64,000 nucleotides of DNA from Methanosalsum natronophilum (GTDB taxonomy: Archaea > Halobacteriota > Methanosarcinia > Methanosarcinales > Methanosarcinaceae): NCBI RefSeq assembly GCF_024808815.1, contig NZ_JANUCS010000008.1, positions 1 through 64,000 on the forward strand, in the 5' to 3' direction. Positions 8,666-16,218 of this stretch are shown here, in pieces. The notes beneath the pieces were generated by a model. It made no database searches and was not told where the DNA came from. It saw nothing but the letters and a program-made list of their open reading frames with translations. Position 1 is the first letter of the stretch; every line of letters starts with the position of its first letter. The position numbers and the translations under genes were made by a program.

Positions 8666-9004
8666 TTAAACACGCTTATGATGATCTAATAATTTTCTAA
8701 TTTCTGGATTTAGGTGATAGTATGTATAGTTTGATTTCTTGAAAGTTTCTACAACACCGTTTACTTTCATAACTGAAAGGTGATGCGATATTAGATTTTG
8801 CTTTTGGTCAAGGGCATAAACTAATGCTTTGACACAATAATCTTGATTTAAAAGATGGTAAGCTATTTTGAGCCTTGTAGGGTTACTCAATACTTTGAAG
8901 AATTTGCAAGTCGTGTCAATTTCTTTTTCGTTTAATTTGACATTATGTTCTAAATTCAGCTTCCATTCTTCTTCTATGTCATTATCCTTAGGACAACATT
9001 TCAT
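8666..9004 (-). CDS. ArsR/SmtB-family transcriptional regulator
   Basis: 112-residue winged-helix repressor. The core LSNPTRLKIAYHLL...QNLISHHLSVMKVNGVVETFKKSNYTYYHL is the ArsR signature (residues about 41-98). Near the N-terminus MKCCPKD gives a vicinal Cys pair, and C33 and C57 (DYCVKAL) are other candidate thiols for arsenite or a soft metal. The usual ELCVCD motif is replaced by DYCVKALV. It diverges from a usp-acr3 pair, and Acr3 exports arsenite, so arsenic sensing is the leading idea. A perfect 20-bp palindrome overlaps its promoter. No good ribosome-binding site is seen; the TATA-like ATATATAT about 27 bp before the ATG suggests a leaderless message. Confidence 0.88.
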   Translation of the reverse strand: MKCCPKDNDIEEEWKLNLEHNVKLNEKEIDTTCKFFKVLSNPTRLKIAYHLLNQDYCVKALVYALDQKQNLISHHLSVMKVNGVVETFKKSNYTYYHLNPEIRKLLDHHKRV

Positions 9005-9300
9005 GATTCAAAAATGGGATGAAATGCATATATATTTTTTTATATCAATATATATTGATATTAATCATTCCTATTTATATTCATGTAATGTCCTAGTAAA
9101 TGTAGCTACTCAATTACATTTTCAAATGGAAGGTTCAATATGAGGCTCAGAATTGTTGCAATGAATACTATATTACCTTTTATTTTTGTCAAATTAAAAT
9201 CAAATAAATGTGTTTAATGGAGTAAAAATTTTGGATATATATTATAAAGAAACTCGAATGATTTTCCATAATCTAATAGTTAAAAAGATGGTGGCTTGAA
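9005..9300. other. Divergent promoter region arsR / usp-acr3
   Basis: About 296 bp. It contains the ArsR palindrome at 9042-9061 and, for the rightward operon, a TATA-like GGATATATATTATAAAG near 9232-9248 with GGTGG before the usp ATG. No gene was seen. Confidence 0.55.
9042..9061. promoter_or_regulatory. ArsR operator candidate, 20-bp perfect palindrome
   Basis: ATATCAATATATATTGATAT is a perfect 20-bp dyad starting 38 bp before the arsR start, directly upstream of the likely TATA box. The ATCAA...TTGAT arms resemble ArsR/SmtB operators. Binding here would block TBP/TFB access and give autorepression. Confidence 0.6.
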
Positions 9301-10152
9301 ATGATTAAAAAGGTACTAGTTCCAGTAGATTTCTACAGTGAAAGCTCGGATGTACTGGCCTGTATTGGAGAATTGAAAAATACTGGTCTTGAAAAAGTGG
9401 TATTATTACATGTTGTTGATATTTATAAGGCACAAGGCCTTGCTCCCATGTTTGAAAGAAATGCTAAGGAAAAGATTGAGGAATATAAGTTACTACTTGA
9501 TGAAATGAGTATTGAATCAGTTACTCATGTGCTTTATGGAGATGTAAAGAAGACAATTGCCAATGTTGCTGAAGAAGAAAACGTGGACTGTGTCATAATG
9601 GGGGCTACAACAAGTGGGTACATTAAAGGGCGTCTTATGGGTAGAACAACTGAATATATATCTCGGACTTCTAACAAAATGGTGTTGATTGAGAAATATA
9701 ATAAGTATCAAGATGAAGATGAACTCTATCTCAAATCATGTTCTACAAAGTTTAATCGTGTACTTTTTCCTACAGATTATTCTGAAAGTTCAAAGAGGGG
9801 ACTTTCTGAATTAGAACACCTTAAGGATATTATTTATGAACTAGTTTTAGTTCACGTTATTGAAGGTGCAAGAAATCCTGAAGATCTTGATAACAAAAAA
9901 GAAGCTGCACTTAAATCATTACATGAGTTGGGTCAGAGGTTTGAAACACATACATCAGTTGAGTATCATGTTATTGGAGGAAAGCCTTCTGAAGCTATCA
10001 ATAGGCTTGCAGAAGAAAAGAATGTTACACTAATTGCTGCTGCAACGCATGGGAATAACTCATTTAAAGATATTTTGCTTGGTAGCACAGCTGAAAATTT
10101 ACTTAGAATTACTTTAAAACCGGTTTTACTCATACCAACAGGGAATAGGTGA
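9301..10152 (+). CDS. Tandem universal stress protein (two UspA domains)
   Basis: 283 residues with two UspA folds in tandem: residues 1-140 (KKVLVPVDFYSESSDVLACI... GRLMGRTTEYISRTS) and 150-283 (FNRVLFPTDYSESSKRGLSE... DILLGSTAENLLR). Both domains end with the ATP-type G-x2-x-G-x(9)-S/T loop (GRLMGRTTEYI and LLGSTAENLL), so nucleotide binding is plausible. It lies immediately before acr3, six bases apart, and opposite arsR, which suggests a role during arsenic or metal stress. The exact function of such proteins is generally unknown. ATG start with GGTGG upstream. Confidence 0.92.
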   Translation: MIKKVLVPVDFYSESSDVLACIGELKNTGLEKVVLLHVVDIYKAQGLAPMFERNAKEKIEEYKLLLDEMSIESVTHVLYGDVKKTIANVAEEENVDCVIMGATTSGYIKGRLMGRTTEYISRTSNKMVLIEKYNKYQDEDELYLKSCSTKFNRVLFPTDYSESSKRGLSELEHLKDIIYELVLVHVIEGARNPEDLDNKKEAALKSLHELGQRFETHTSVEYHVIGGKPSEAINRLAEEKNVTLIAAATHGNNSFKDILLGSTAENLLRITLKPVLLIPTGNR

Positions 10153-10157
10153 CTGCA

Positions 10158-11213
10158 ATGAAAGATGAAAAAGATCTTGATTTTTTTAGTAAATATCTAT
10201 CTATTTGGGTTGCTATTTGTATTGTACTAGGTACAGGAATAGGTTATTTTTTCCCTTCATTTGCAGGGACACTTGGTCAATATGAGCTAGCCAACGTTTC
10301 AATACCAATTGCAATTGTGTTATTGATCATGATGTATCCCATCATGCTCAAAATAAGTTTTGAAGAAATATTGAAAGTAAAAGATAATAAAAAACCTCTT
10401 TATTTGACAGTTTTAATTAACTGGGGAATAAAACCGTTTACTATGACCGCATTTGCCTGGTTATTTATACATATTATATTTGGTGGTATCATACCTGTTG
10501 ATCTCCAATCAGAGTATATTGCAGGGCTTATAATACTGGGACTAGCACCATGTACTGCTATGGTGCTTGTTTGGACACATTTGGCAAATTCTAATATTAA
10601 TTATGCACTTGTTCAAGTATCAGTTAATAACCTGATAATTCTACTTTTGTTTGCGCCGTTGGGCGCATTCCTTGTTGGACAGACCACAGACTTCCCTATA
10701 CCAGTGAGAACAATATTTTATTCCGTACTCTTTTATGTAGCATTGCCACTTGTTCTTGCAATCATAACTCGTTACTATACAATACATAAAAAAGGTATAG
10801 TTTGGTTTGAAAATAAATTATTGAAAAAGATCGAATGGGTTACACCTGTAGGTCTTCTTGTAACTTTAATATTGATTTTCACCCTTCAAGGTGAAATGAT
10901 ATTGAATTATCCACTCCACATTGCATTAATTGCAATACCGATTATAATTCAGACATATTTTATCTTTACTATTAGTTATTTTGGCGCCAAAAAACTTAAA
11001 ATACCTTTCAATGAAGCAGCACCTTCTTCCTTTATTGCACCAAGTAATTTCTTTGAGCTTGCCGTTGCTACAACCTTGATCTTGTTTGGAGCAGCTTCAG
11101 GTGCAACACTTGCTACAGTTGTGGGTGTTCTTGTAGAGGTCCCTGTGATGTTATCGCTTGTCAAAATAATGAAAAGGAATAAGGACAAGTTCCAGTTTGA
11201 ATCTGCTACTTGA
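10158..11213 (+). CDS. acr3: Arsenite efflux permease, ACR3 family
   Basis: 351-residue integral membrane protein with about ten helices of the BART/ACR3 fold. The motif GLAPCTAMVLVWTHL contains the conserved transport cysteine; a second conserved helix is EVPVMLSLV near the C-terminus. It would export As(III) using the proton gradient. The ATG at 10158 has AGGTGA upstream (10147-10152), which itself overlaps the usp stop codon; an in-frame GTG at 10149 is the alternative. It is co-transcribed with usp. The divergent ArsR regulator supports the arsenic role. No arsenate reductase gene is adjacent. Confidence 0.9.
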   Translation: MKDEKDLDFFSKYLSIWVAICIVLGTGIGYFFPSFAGTLGQYELANVSIPIAIVLLIMMYPIMLKISFEEILKVKDNKKPLYLTVLINWGIKPFTMTAFAWLFIHIIFGGIIPVDLQSEYIAGLIILGLAPCTAMVLVWTHLANSNINYALVQVSVNNLIILLLFAPLGAFLVGQTTDFPIPVRTIFYSVLFYVALPLVLAIITRYYTIHKKGIVWFENKLLKKIEWVTPVGLLVTLILIFTLQGEMILNYPLHIALIAIPIIIQTYFIFTISYFGAKKLKIPFNEAAPSSFIAPSNFFELAVATTLILFGAASGATLATVVGVLVEVPVMLSLVKIMKRNKDKFQFESAT

Positions 11214-11263
11214 TTAGTAATAAATCTAATAATGATCTTGATTTATTATAAATGGTGATTATA

Positions 11264-13204
11264 GTGCATTATGGACTAGGTATTGATGCTGGAGGAACTT
11301 ACACTGACGCTGTTATTATGAGAGGATCAGATGGTAAGGTTGTTGATGCTCAAAAGGCCTCAACAACGTATCCCGATATTAAACAAGGCGTAAAGGAAGT
11401 TTTAGACCAATTAGACCAAAATTACTTGAAAGATGTTAACTTGGTATCCGTTTCCACTACTCTTTCAACAAATGCACTACTTGAAAACACAGGTAGGCCT
11501 GTAGGATTAATCTTGGTAGGAGATCATCCAAAAGATAGAAAGTATCCAGCAGAAGATTATATTTTTGTATCTGGTGGCCATGATACTAACGGTGAAGAAG
11601 AGTATCCTCTGGATGTTAACACTATAAAGCGGTACGTTCAAGAGACTAAACATTGGGCATCAGCCTATGCGGTATCATCATACTTTGGTACTAGGAATCC
11701 TGAACATGAACTTGAGGTAAAAGAGGTTATTCATGCTATCACAGACATACCTGTTGTTTGTGGTCATGAACTCTCACATGAGTTGGGTGTTTATGAAAGG
11801 GCTGTAACCGCATGTCTTAATGCTCAATTGATACCTATAACTCATCAATTTGTAAATGGTGTTATTTCAGATATTAAAAGGCGTGGTATAAATTCACGGA
11901 TGCTAATGCTCAAATGTGATGGATCAGTTTACAATATAGAAGATGCATTGGAAAAACCTATAGAAACTATTTTTTCAGGACCTGCAGCAAGTATTCTTGG
12001 TGCCTCTTACCTTGCAAAAGAAGAAACATGCGCAGTGATAGATGTTGGAGGTACAAGTACAGATGTTTCATCAATTGAGAATGGAATTCCGAAGGTGAGC
12101 TCTGAAGGTTGTAAAGTGGGTGGTTGGAACACACGTGTAAAAGCTATAAAGATGGAAACTTCTGCACTTGGTGGAGATAGCCATGTTTGGCTAAGTGAAA
12201 AAACTGTAAATATTGGTCCAAGGAGAGTAATTCCACTTTGTTTAGCCTCATTTCTGTATCCCGAATTTTTTAAAAAACTTAAAAACAATAGACTTATTTT
12301 GCGTAAAAAACTCACTGAAAATATCCAGCAGACTAAATTTCTCGTTAGAACTGGATATAAATCTACAGGTCTAAAAAATAAAGAAGAAGAGATATTAAAT
12401 TTGATTGACAACAATCCAGTTTCAATTAGTGAAATAGTTGATATAAATAATTATAAAAATATAAGGGACTTGAATATCATACTTGACTCATTAATAAATA
12501 AACGTTTATTACAACCCATTGGATTCACACCCACCGATGCACTCCATGTACTTGGAGAATATACACAATGGGACAAAGAAGCTGCAGAAACTGGTGCATT
12601 TTATCTTGGTAAATATATGAGTATGGGTAAATATGAATTTTGTAAATATGTAAAGGATTTATTTACTCATAATATGGCACATGACTTGGTATCTTTCATA
12701 ATACCGACTATTTCAAGTAAACCAATTGATAGAGTGTTAAGTGGTGAATACCCGATAAAGTTTAAAATTGATATTCCTGTAATATTGCTTGGTGCTCCTG
12801 TATCGGCTTATATAGATGACTTAAAAACAAAAATTGATGCAAAAATTAGCGTTCCACACAATGCAAACGTTGGTAATGCTGTGGGGGCACTTGTTGGGAA
12901 AAGTGTAACAAAGGTCGATATTTTAATAAAAGTTGCTTCACTGGCCAACCCAGATAAAGATTTTCTTGTATTCTCATCTAAAGGTAGAAAACGCTTTGAA
13001 AACTATGGCGAAGCTGTAGATCACGCTATTGAATTGGGTAAGCAGATAATACTTGACTATGAAAAACGCTGTGGTATTAATAAGGACGAAACTACCATAA
13101 ATGTATCAAAGCAATCAATAGCTCCTGACTATTGGGCACATCCTCCGATTGAAACAATAGTTACAGTTGTAGGTTTTGGTAATCCTCTATTGCAACTTAA
13201 ATGA
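11264..13204 (+). CDS. Hydantoinase/oxoprolinase-family (HyuA-like) protein with winged-helix-like insert
   Basis: 646 residues. The N-terminal domain (YGLGIDAGGTYTDAV, then SVSTTLSTNALLEN) and the central ATPase part (FSGPAASILGASYLA... VIDVGGTSTDVSSI) match the HyuA/oxoprolinase ASKHA fold. A segment around residues 365-425 (KEEEILNLIDNNPVSISEIV... LINKRLLQPIGFTPTDALH) looks like a winged-helix insert. GGTGAT at 11254-11259 fits a GTG start at 11264 better than the ATG at 11252, which would sit on the site itself. Family members hydrolyse cyclic amides with ATP; here the substrate is unknown and no HyuB-like partner is present. It follows acr3 by 50 bp and precedes an insertion sequence. 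Confidence 0.8.
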   Translation: MHYGLGIDAGGTYTDAVIMRGSDGKVVDAQKASTTYPDIKQGVKEVLDQLDQNYLKDVNLVSVSTTLSTNALLENTGRPVGLILVGDHPKDRKYPAEDYIFVSGGHDTNGEEEYPLDVNTIKRYVQETKHWASAYAVSSYFGTRNPEHELEVKEVIHAITDIPVVCGHELSHELGVYERAVTACLNAQLIPITHQFVNGVISDIKRRGINSRMLMLKCDGSVYNIEDALEKPIETIFSGPAASILGASYLAKEETCAVIDVGGTSTDVSSIENGIPKVSSEGCKVGGWNTRVKAIKMETSALGGDSHVWLSEKTVNIGPRRVIPLCLASFLYPEFFKKLKNNRLILRKKLTENIQQTKFLVRTGYKSTGLKNKEEEILNLIDNNPVSISEIVDINNYKNIRDLNIILDSLINKRLLQPIGFTPTDALHVLGEYTQWDKEAAETGAFYLGKYMSMGKYEFCKYVKDLFTHNMAHDLVSFIIPTISSKPIDRVLSGEYPIKFKIDIPVILLGAPVSAYIDDLKTKIDAKISVPHNANVGNAVGALVGKSVTKVDILIKVASLANPDKDFLVFSSKGRKRFENYGEAVDHAIELGKQIILDYEKRCGINKDETTINVSKQSIAPDYWAHPPIETIVTVVGFGNPLLQLK

Positions 13205-13385
13205 AAGCAAAAAAAATTATAATAATAGCACATAACTAAGGCATTAATTACTTTAAATGTTTTTAAATTATAGCTTAATCAAATACTAATAATTAGTTTA
13301 AGTTTTAAAGAACAAGTTCATCCTAATTTAGTTTATACAACAACAGTAGGATATAAAAGTAAAAATTCAAAATTAAGCCATGAGA

Positions 13386-13391
13386 ATTTAA
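13386..13391. repeat. Target-site duplication, left copy
   Basis: ATTTAA immediately outside the left inverted repeat; the same six bases follow the right inverted repeat at 14972-14977. A 5-6 bp duplication is usual for IS1634-type elements. Confidence 0.8.
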
Positions 13392-13406
13392 CCTAAGTTT
13401 GCCAGT
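13392..13406. repeat. IS left terminal inverted repeat
   Basis: CCTAAGTTTGCCAGT, perfectly complementary in inverted orientation to the right end at 14957-14971. The match ends inside the element after these 15 bases. Confidence 0.9.
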
Positions 13407-13420
13407 CACAATTAATAAAA

Positions 13421-14878
13421 ATGTTCTTAGCTTTTTATTATTCGATGAAAAAACAAAAAAAACTAAGAACAAATAAAATTACACCAAATGAGAATATATC
13501 ATTTCCGATTGGAACCAGCCTAGCTGTGGAATATTTCTATGAAACATTAGATTTCGATACAGTTTTTGGGAAACATAAGAAAAACGGTATTGACATTAAT
13601 AAATTGATAAAAGCTTTGTTAAGTTACAAGCTTACAGATAATTTCAGTATAAGTAGAGCACATCAATGGATTAATCGTGATGAAGTATTGGATATATTTA
13701 GGCTTGATAGTTTCAGTGAAAGAACTCTGTACAGAGTTCTTGAAACTATAGGAAACAATCGACTAGAGATCATTTCTGATATTCAAGATAGGATATTCTT
13801 AACGTATGATTTTGAACATACTAATATAAATTTGGATTGGACGAGCATTGTTTTACATGGTAACAAAGCTCCCTTAGCTGATTATGGGTATAGTAGAGAC
13901 CATAGGCCTGATAAGAAACAGATAACTTTGGGAATAACTGAGATTGCAGAACCCATCAATGTTCCAATAGGTATCACTACTGAAAAAGGTAATGTAGCTG
14001 ATCAAACACATTTTAAGATAACATATGACCAGGTGCGAAAGCGCCTGGAAAAAGGTTCTCTTGTTGTATTTGATAGGGGAGCTAACAGCCTTACTAATAC
14101 TCAAATGGTCTTAGCTGACCATTTCGAATATTTGAGCGGAAAGCAGCTTAATAAAAGTGATGATAAGATCATAGCAACTTTCTGGAACCAGCCAATTGAG
14201 CTGATTAGCTCGAAAGAACAAATCTATTGTCTTAAGATTCAAAAACCAAGTGGTGTAAATTATCTCTACTTTTCTCCTAAGCTCCAAAAAGAGCAACTTG
14301 CATCAAAAGCAAGGAAGATCAAAAGACAAATAGAAGAAGCAAGACAGATTCAAAGTTCAATTGATAAGAACAAGAAACTGCCAAAGAAGTTCAGGATAAA
14401 TAATGTTCTTATTGATGTTGAATATTCACTGCAGACAAAATTGGCTGAGATCGATGAAAATGAAGCTTTAAAGATGTTGCAGGATAAACTGATCACTGGA
14501 AGAGAGGGATTTTTCTGCTTGAGATCAAGCACGAATTTGACAGCAAAAGATGCTCTTGAAATCTACCGCAAAAAAGATTCAGTGGAAAAAATAATTCATT
14601 CGCTCAAGAACGAGATCGAAATAAAACCATTAAGAGTATGGTCGGATGCTAGCATTTATGGAGCTGTGGTAATTGGTTTCATTGCACAGTTATTTATCTC
14701 GTTGATGCGGTTTGAGTTCAAGGAACTCAAATCTACATCAACAAAATTCATAAAAAAAAGCTTATTGAATTTGACAGTTACCGTAGATTTCACTAAAAAG
14801 AAGGTGAAAGAGTACATTTATTCCAACTTTGATGCAATAAATACTGTGATTTTAGAGCCAAAATGGCTAAAATCATAG
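13421..14878 (+). CDS. IS1634-family transposase
   Basis: 485-residue DDE (IS4-superfamily) transposase, full length for the IS1634 group. The DDE domain shows LDWTSIVLHG (first Asp), VVFDRGANSL (second Asp) and the YRKKDSVEKIIHSLKNEIEIKPLRVW block (Y-x2-R/K-x3-E-x6-K type signature with the catalytic Glu). The N-terminal part is an all-helical region (residues 40-110) for end binding. It catalyses excision and insertion of the surrounding element. The start is 15 bp inside the left repeat; a second ATG 24 bases downstream (MKKQKKLR) may also serve. No stop or frameshift is seen, so it is probably active. Confidence 0.93.
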   Translation: MFLAFYYSMKKQKKLRTNKITPNENISFPIGTSLAVEYFYETLDFDTVFGKHKKNGIDINKLIKALLSYKLTDNFSISRAHQWINRDEVLDIFRLDSFSERTLYRVLETIGNNRLEIISDIQDRIFLTYDFEHTNINLDWTSIVLHGNKAPLADYGYSRDHRPDKKQITLGITEIAEPINVPIGITTEKGNVADQTHFKITYDQVRKRLEKGSLVVFDRGANSLTNTQMVLADHFEYLSGKQLNKSDDKIIATFWNQPIELISSKEQIYCLKIQKPSGVNYLYFSPKLQKEQLASKARKIKRQIEEARQIQSSIDKNKKLPKKFRINNVLIDVEYSLQTKLAEIDENEALKMLQDKLITGREGFFCLRSSTNLTAKDALEIYRKKDSVEKIIHSLKNEIEIKPLRVWSDASIYGAVVIGFIAQLFISLMRFEFKELKSTSTKFIKKSLLNLTVTVDFTKKKVKEYIYSNFDAINTVILEPKWLKS

Positions 14879-14956
14879 TAAAATCAACAAAATTAACTGA
14901 ACTGTCAAATTCATTTTCTGACAAAAATTAGTAAAATTTTACCAAAAATAGTTTAA

Positions 14957-14971
14957 ACTGGCAAACTTAGG
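14957..14971. repeat. IS right terminal inverted repeat
   Basis: ACTGGCAAACTTAGG, inverted copy of the left end. It is followed by the ATTTAA target duplication. Confidence 0.9.
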
Positions 14972-14977
14972 ATTTAA
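14972..14977. repeat. Target-site duplication, right copy
   Basis: ATTTAA, identical to the six bases before the left inverted repeat. Confidence 0.8.
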
Positions 14978-15062
14978 CTAAAATGTGTTAGAATATAAAT
15001 AAAATGAGACTTTTTTGTTAGAATAGTATATTGTATTATAAGTACGCATTATTTCTTCCTCC

Positions 15063-16217
15063 TTAATTTTTATAAGGCGGTTTCCCAAGCTTTGGATTAT
15101 ATGTAGCATCTAACTCGATTCTTATTGAATGAGAAAACAAAGACAATGGGATATCCATTGGACACAGTTCTTCACATTGACCACAATTAACACATGAATC
15201 AGAGATATGTGAAAACCTTTTGATATGGAACATTGGATTAGGTGGAACTTCACCATTAGGAACCATGGTAGTATTCTCTTTAATTTCCTCTTTTATTTTA
15301 AAGCAAACTGGACATCTATCAATACATGCATAACATTTAATGCATCTATTAGTTTCTTTTTCAATTATTCCCCAAGTATTCGATGACAGGGTAGCAAGAT
15401 TTTCATTTCTCCACTTGCTACTTAAACTGATCATACTCTGTTCAATTTTCTCTCTAATCTCAATTCCCTTTTTTGGAACATCTGCAGTTTCTATCACATC
15501 ATCTCTGATTGCATTACTTACTAAAGTAGCTCCTAAATGTGAACAAACTTCTATAAATGTAGACTTACCTGCCATTTCGCCTATAACTCCCCAATTTCCA
15601 CATGCTAGATCAGCACTGCGGGGTATTTTATAGCTACACCTTCTACAATTGGTTCTTCTACCATATCCTTCATCTTCCAGTTCATCAATGGGTAATGAAT
15701 GTGTCTCACCATTTTTTGTAAAAACTAAAAAATGTCCTTTACTAATCTTTTCATTCACAACCGAAGAGTGCTCAATACCAAACTTATTTTCAATCATATC
15801 TATTGCTGTTTTTGGTGTGATTGTACCCCCACAGTTTAACCCTATGAGTAGAGTCTTATTTAAATCAATAACACCCCTTTTTTCCATTTCAATTAGACTC
15901 ATAAGGTCACACCCTTTAACAACAACTGCTAATTTTTTATGATTAGTTTTATCTAGTACTTCTTTTACCACTTTGGAGATTAAAAGTGTACCACAATGGA
16001 GCGAACCTGATGAGCTACATATTTTTTCCGGGCTCTCAATTAATTCAACTGTAGCATCATAAATATCCATTCCTTGATGTACATTTAATACTCCATCAAC
16101 AAATGAATTTTCTAATGCATACTTTAACAAGGTAGTAACTGCACCTCCATATTCCCCACTTTGTTTTAATGTATCTTCTCTAGACCATGCATATATCTTT
16201 GTACCAGTAAATATCAT
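15063..16217 (-). CDS. fdhB: F420-dependent formate dehydrogenase beta subunit (FrhB/FdhB family)
   Basis: 384 residues. The N-terminal half is an FrhB-type F420/FAD domain (GEYGGAVTTLLKYAL, then KLAVVVKGCDLMSLIEM and GLNCGGTITP). A cysteine patch TNCRRCSYK follows. The C-terminal region has two ferredoxin-like [4Fe-4S] motifs, CIKCYACIDRCPVC and CVNCGQCEELCP. FdhB passes electrons between FdhA's iron-sulfur centre and coenzyme F420. The gene starts one base after the fdhA stop, so the two form a tight operon. Its last bases lie about 90 bp from the right end of the IS. FrhB-like subunits also serve other enzymes (sulfite reductase, glutamate synthase), but the fdhA neighbour fixes the assignment. 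Confidence 0.9.
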   Translation of the reverse strand: MIFTGTKIYAWSREDTLKQSGEYGGAVTTLLKYALENSFVDGVLNVHQGMDIYDATVELIESPEKICSSSGSLHCGTLLISKVVKEVLDKTNHKKLAVVVKGCDLMSLIEMEKRGVIDLNKTLLIGLNCGGTITPKTAIDMIENKFGIEHSSVVNEKISKGHFLVFTKNGETHSLPIDELEDEGYGRRTNCRRCSYKIPRSADLACGNWGVIGEMAGKSTFIEVCSHLGATLVSNAIRDDVIETADVPKKGIEIREKIEQSMISLSSKWRNENLATLSSNTWGIIEKETNRCIKCYACIDRCPVCFKIKEEIKENTTMVPNGEVPPNPMFHIKRFSHISDSCVNCGQCEELCPMDIPLSLFSHSIRIELDATYNPKLGKPPYKN

Positions 16218-16218
16218 T

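Larger units (their letters stand above)
13392..14971 (+). mobile_element. Intact IS1634-type insertion sequence, 1580 bp
   Basis: The element is bounded by perfect 15-bp inverted repeats CCTAAGTTTGCCAGT (13392-13406) and ACTGGCAAACTTAGG (14957-14971). It is flanked by the direct repeat ATTTAA on both sides and encodes one full-length transposase. It sits between the 3' end of the hyuA-like gene and the 3' end of fdhB, so no gene is broken. Intact ends and an undamaged frame argue for a recent insertion. A decayed relative is present at about 44.7-45.2 kb. Confidence 0.92.
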
